Source of the DNA: Sedimenticola sp.
GTDB taxonomy: Bacteria; Pseudomonadota; Gammaproteobacteria; Chromatiales; Chromatiaceae
Direction of reading: 5' to 3'
Assembly: GCA_030590525.1 (NCBI GenBank)
Contig: JAUUYI010000081.1
Location: 1 to 8,073 of the forward strand
Length of the DNA stretch: 8,073 bases
Shown: positions 7,382 to 8,073 of the stretch, one piece after another
Numbering within the stretch: the stretch's first letter is position 1
How the letters are laid out: the number at the start of each line of letters is the position of its first letter
The notes under the pieces: generated by a model
The model's input: only the letters and a program-made list of their open reading frames with translations
The model's database searches: none
Told to the model about the DNA's origin: nothing
Translations under genes and position numbers: made by a program

Positions 7382-7753
7382 TCAGCCGCCGGTCACAGAC
7401 CGAACGATAACCATCAGGACCATATCGAACAACCAGAGTACGATACCCACAACCAGTACCATGGCAAATACGATGAGTGTGGTCTGGATCGTCTCCTGAC
7501 GGGTGGGCCAGACCACTTTGCGAACCTCTGTGCGAGCAGCAACCGCAAACTCCCAGATCCGGCGCCCCGGCACCGATTGCAGCGCAATGAACACTGCAAT
7601 CCCGGAAATGATCAGCAGGCCCAGAACCCGCAACAGCGTGGAGTACCCCTCGAAATAATAGAAGCCCCCGATCCCGCCGATCAGCAGCAGAACCGCCGCC
7701 AGCAGCTTGACCGTATCCAACCCGGAGCCATCAACTTGAGCTTTAGTGTTCAT
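7382..7753 (-). CDS. secE: Preprotein translocase subunit SecE
   Basis: SecE clamps SecY in the inner-membrane SecYEG channel. The 123-residue product has three hydrophobic segments at about 15-33, 38-59 and 92-118, like the three-helix SecE of E. coli (127 residues). The conserved cytoplasmic amphipathic helix and hinge are seen as [20 protein letters not shown] at 73-92. The start was set at ATG 7751-7753 ([16 protein letters not shown]), which aligns with the family N-terminus. Its ribosome binding site is weak (GGCGGG, 2 bases before ATG), and an in-frame ATG at 7774 would add only seven residues. The frame stays open through the tRNA gene, but that part is not protein coding. TGA is at 7382-7384. 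Confidence 0.96.
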   Translation of the reverse strand: MNTKAQVDGSGLDTVKLLAAVLLLIGGIGGFYYFEGYSTLLRVLGLLIISGIAVFIALQSVPGRRIWEFAVAARTEVRKVVWPTRQETIQTTLIVFAMVLVVGIVLWLFDMVLMVIVRSVTGG

Positions 7754-7788
7754 TACCCGCCACAGCGCCCTCATGGAACGCTTTGAAA

Positions 7789-7864
<76 letters not shown>

Positions 7865-7866
7865 GT

Positions 7867-7903
7867 AAAAAAAGGGATGGGGCCGCGGCATTCACCCCGG
7901 CCC
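7867..7903 (-). terminator. GC hairpin and T-run between tuf and tRNA-Trp
   Basis: In the transcript GGGCCG (7903-7898) pairs with CGGCCC (7885-7880) over a 12-base loop; after CAUCCC comes a run of seven U residues (7873-7867), then AC and the tRNA 5' end. The 6-base gap between stem and U-run is longer than in a good intrinsic terminator, so this may be a weak or partial terminator for tuf, or a single-stranded cleavage site for releasing the tRNA. Confidence 0.35.
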
Positions 7904-7928
7904 ACTGAACTCTCCCTGGAACTGCTGC

Positions 7929-8073
7929 CTACTCGATGATCCTGGAGACCACGCCGGCGCCGACGGTTCGGCCACCCTCGCGAATTGCAAAGCGCAGACC
8001 GTCTTCCATCGCGATCGGCGCGATCAGATTCACCGTCATCTTCACGTTGTCTCCCGGCATCACCATCTCGACG
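7929..8073 (-). CDS. tuf: Elongation factor Tu, C-terminal end (cut by the window edge)
   Basis: EF-Tu carries aminoacyl-tRNA to the ribosomal A site as a GTP complex. Only the last 47 residues are present, from [20 protein letters not shown] through the near-invariant [18 protein letters not shown] to the end SRIIE, then TAG at 7929-7931. This is the end of beta-barrel domain III. The residues matching E. coli A375 and E378 (FAIRE), where kirromycin-resistance changes occur, are the usual ones. The 5' part lies beyond the right edge, so whether this is tufA or tufB is decided only by context: the trpT-secE-nusG neighbours correspond to the E. coli tufB locus. Confidence 0.98.
   Translation of the reverse strand, partial: VEMVMPGDNVKMTVNLIAPIAMEDGLRFAIREGGRTVGAGVVSRIIE

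Overview
This window is a conserved housekeeping block from the chromosome of a gammaproteobacterium. Every gene reads on the minus strand. In transcription order (right to left) they are tuf (3' end only), a tRNA-Trp gene, secE, nusG, rplK, rplA, rplJ, rplL and rpoB. The gene order tuf-trpT-secE-nusG-rplKAJL-rpoB, a RpoB of 1358 residues with the long proteobacterial insertion, and close E. coli-like protein sequences all point to Gammaproteobacteria. A Chromatiales or sulfur-oxidiser-like lineage is a guess; species cannot be named from the sequence.

Right end (7789-8073): the last 47 codons of EF-Tu, a 64-base gap with a GC hairpin and a T-run, then a complete tRNA-Trp(CCA) with encoded CCA end. 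Middle right (6835-7753): secE and nusG, 13 bases apart, encode a Sec translocon subunit and a transcription elongation/termination factor. Next is an unusual 208-base gap (6627-6834) filled with AGGACCG-type heptads on both strands, which form a long inverted repeat. Middle (4294-6626): L11 and L1 genes 3 bases apart, then a 238-base leader carrying a recognisable L10 autoregulatory RNA, then L10 and L7/L12. Left (2-4293): a 215-base rplL-rpoB spacer with three hairpins, one a perfect 16-bp stem, then the complete rpoB. rpoC presumably follows just outside the left edge.

The genes work together as the translation/transcription core: L11, L1, L10 and L12 build the factor-binding stalk region and L1 stalk of the 50S subunit, where EF-Tu acts; RpoB and NusG form the elongating RNA polymerase machinery; SecE anchors the protein-export channel. 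Regulation visible in the sequence is at the RNA level: an L10 leader, an attenuator/RNase III-like spacer before rpoB, and possibly the hairpin before rplK.

No stretch over 300 bases lacks a gene. I found no prophage, IS element, CRISPR array, defence system or new gene. The only feature that looks lineage-specific and possibly undescribed is the inverted heptad element between nusG and rplK.
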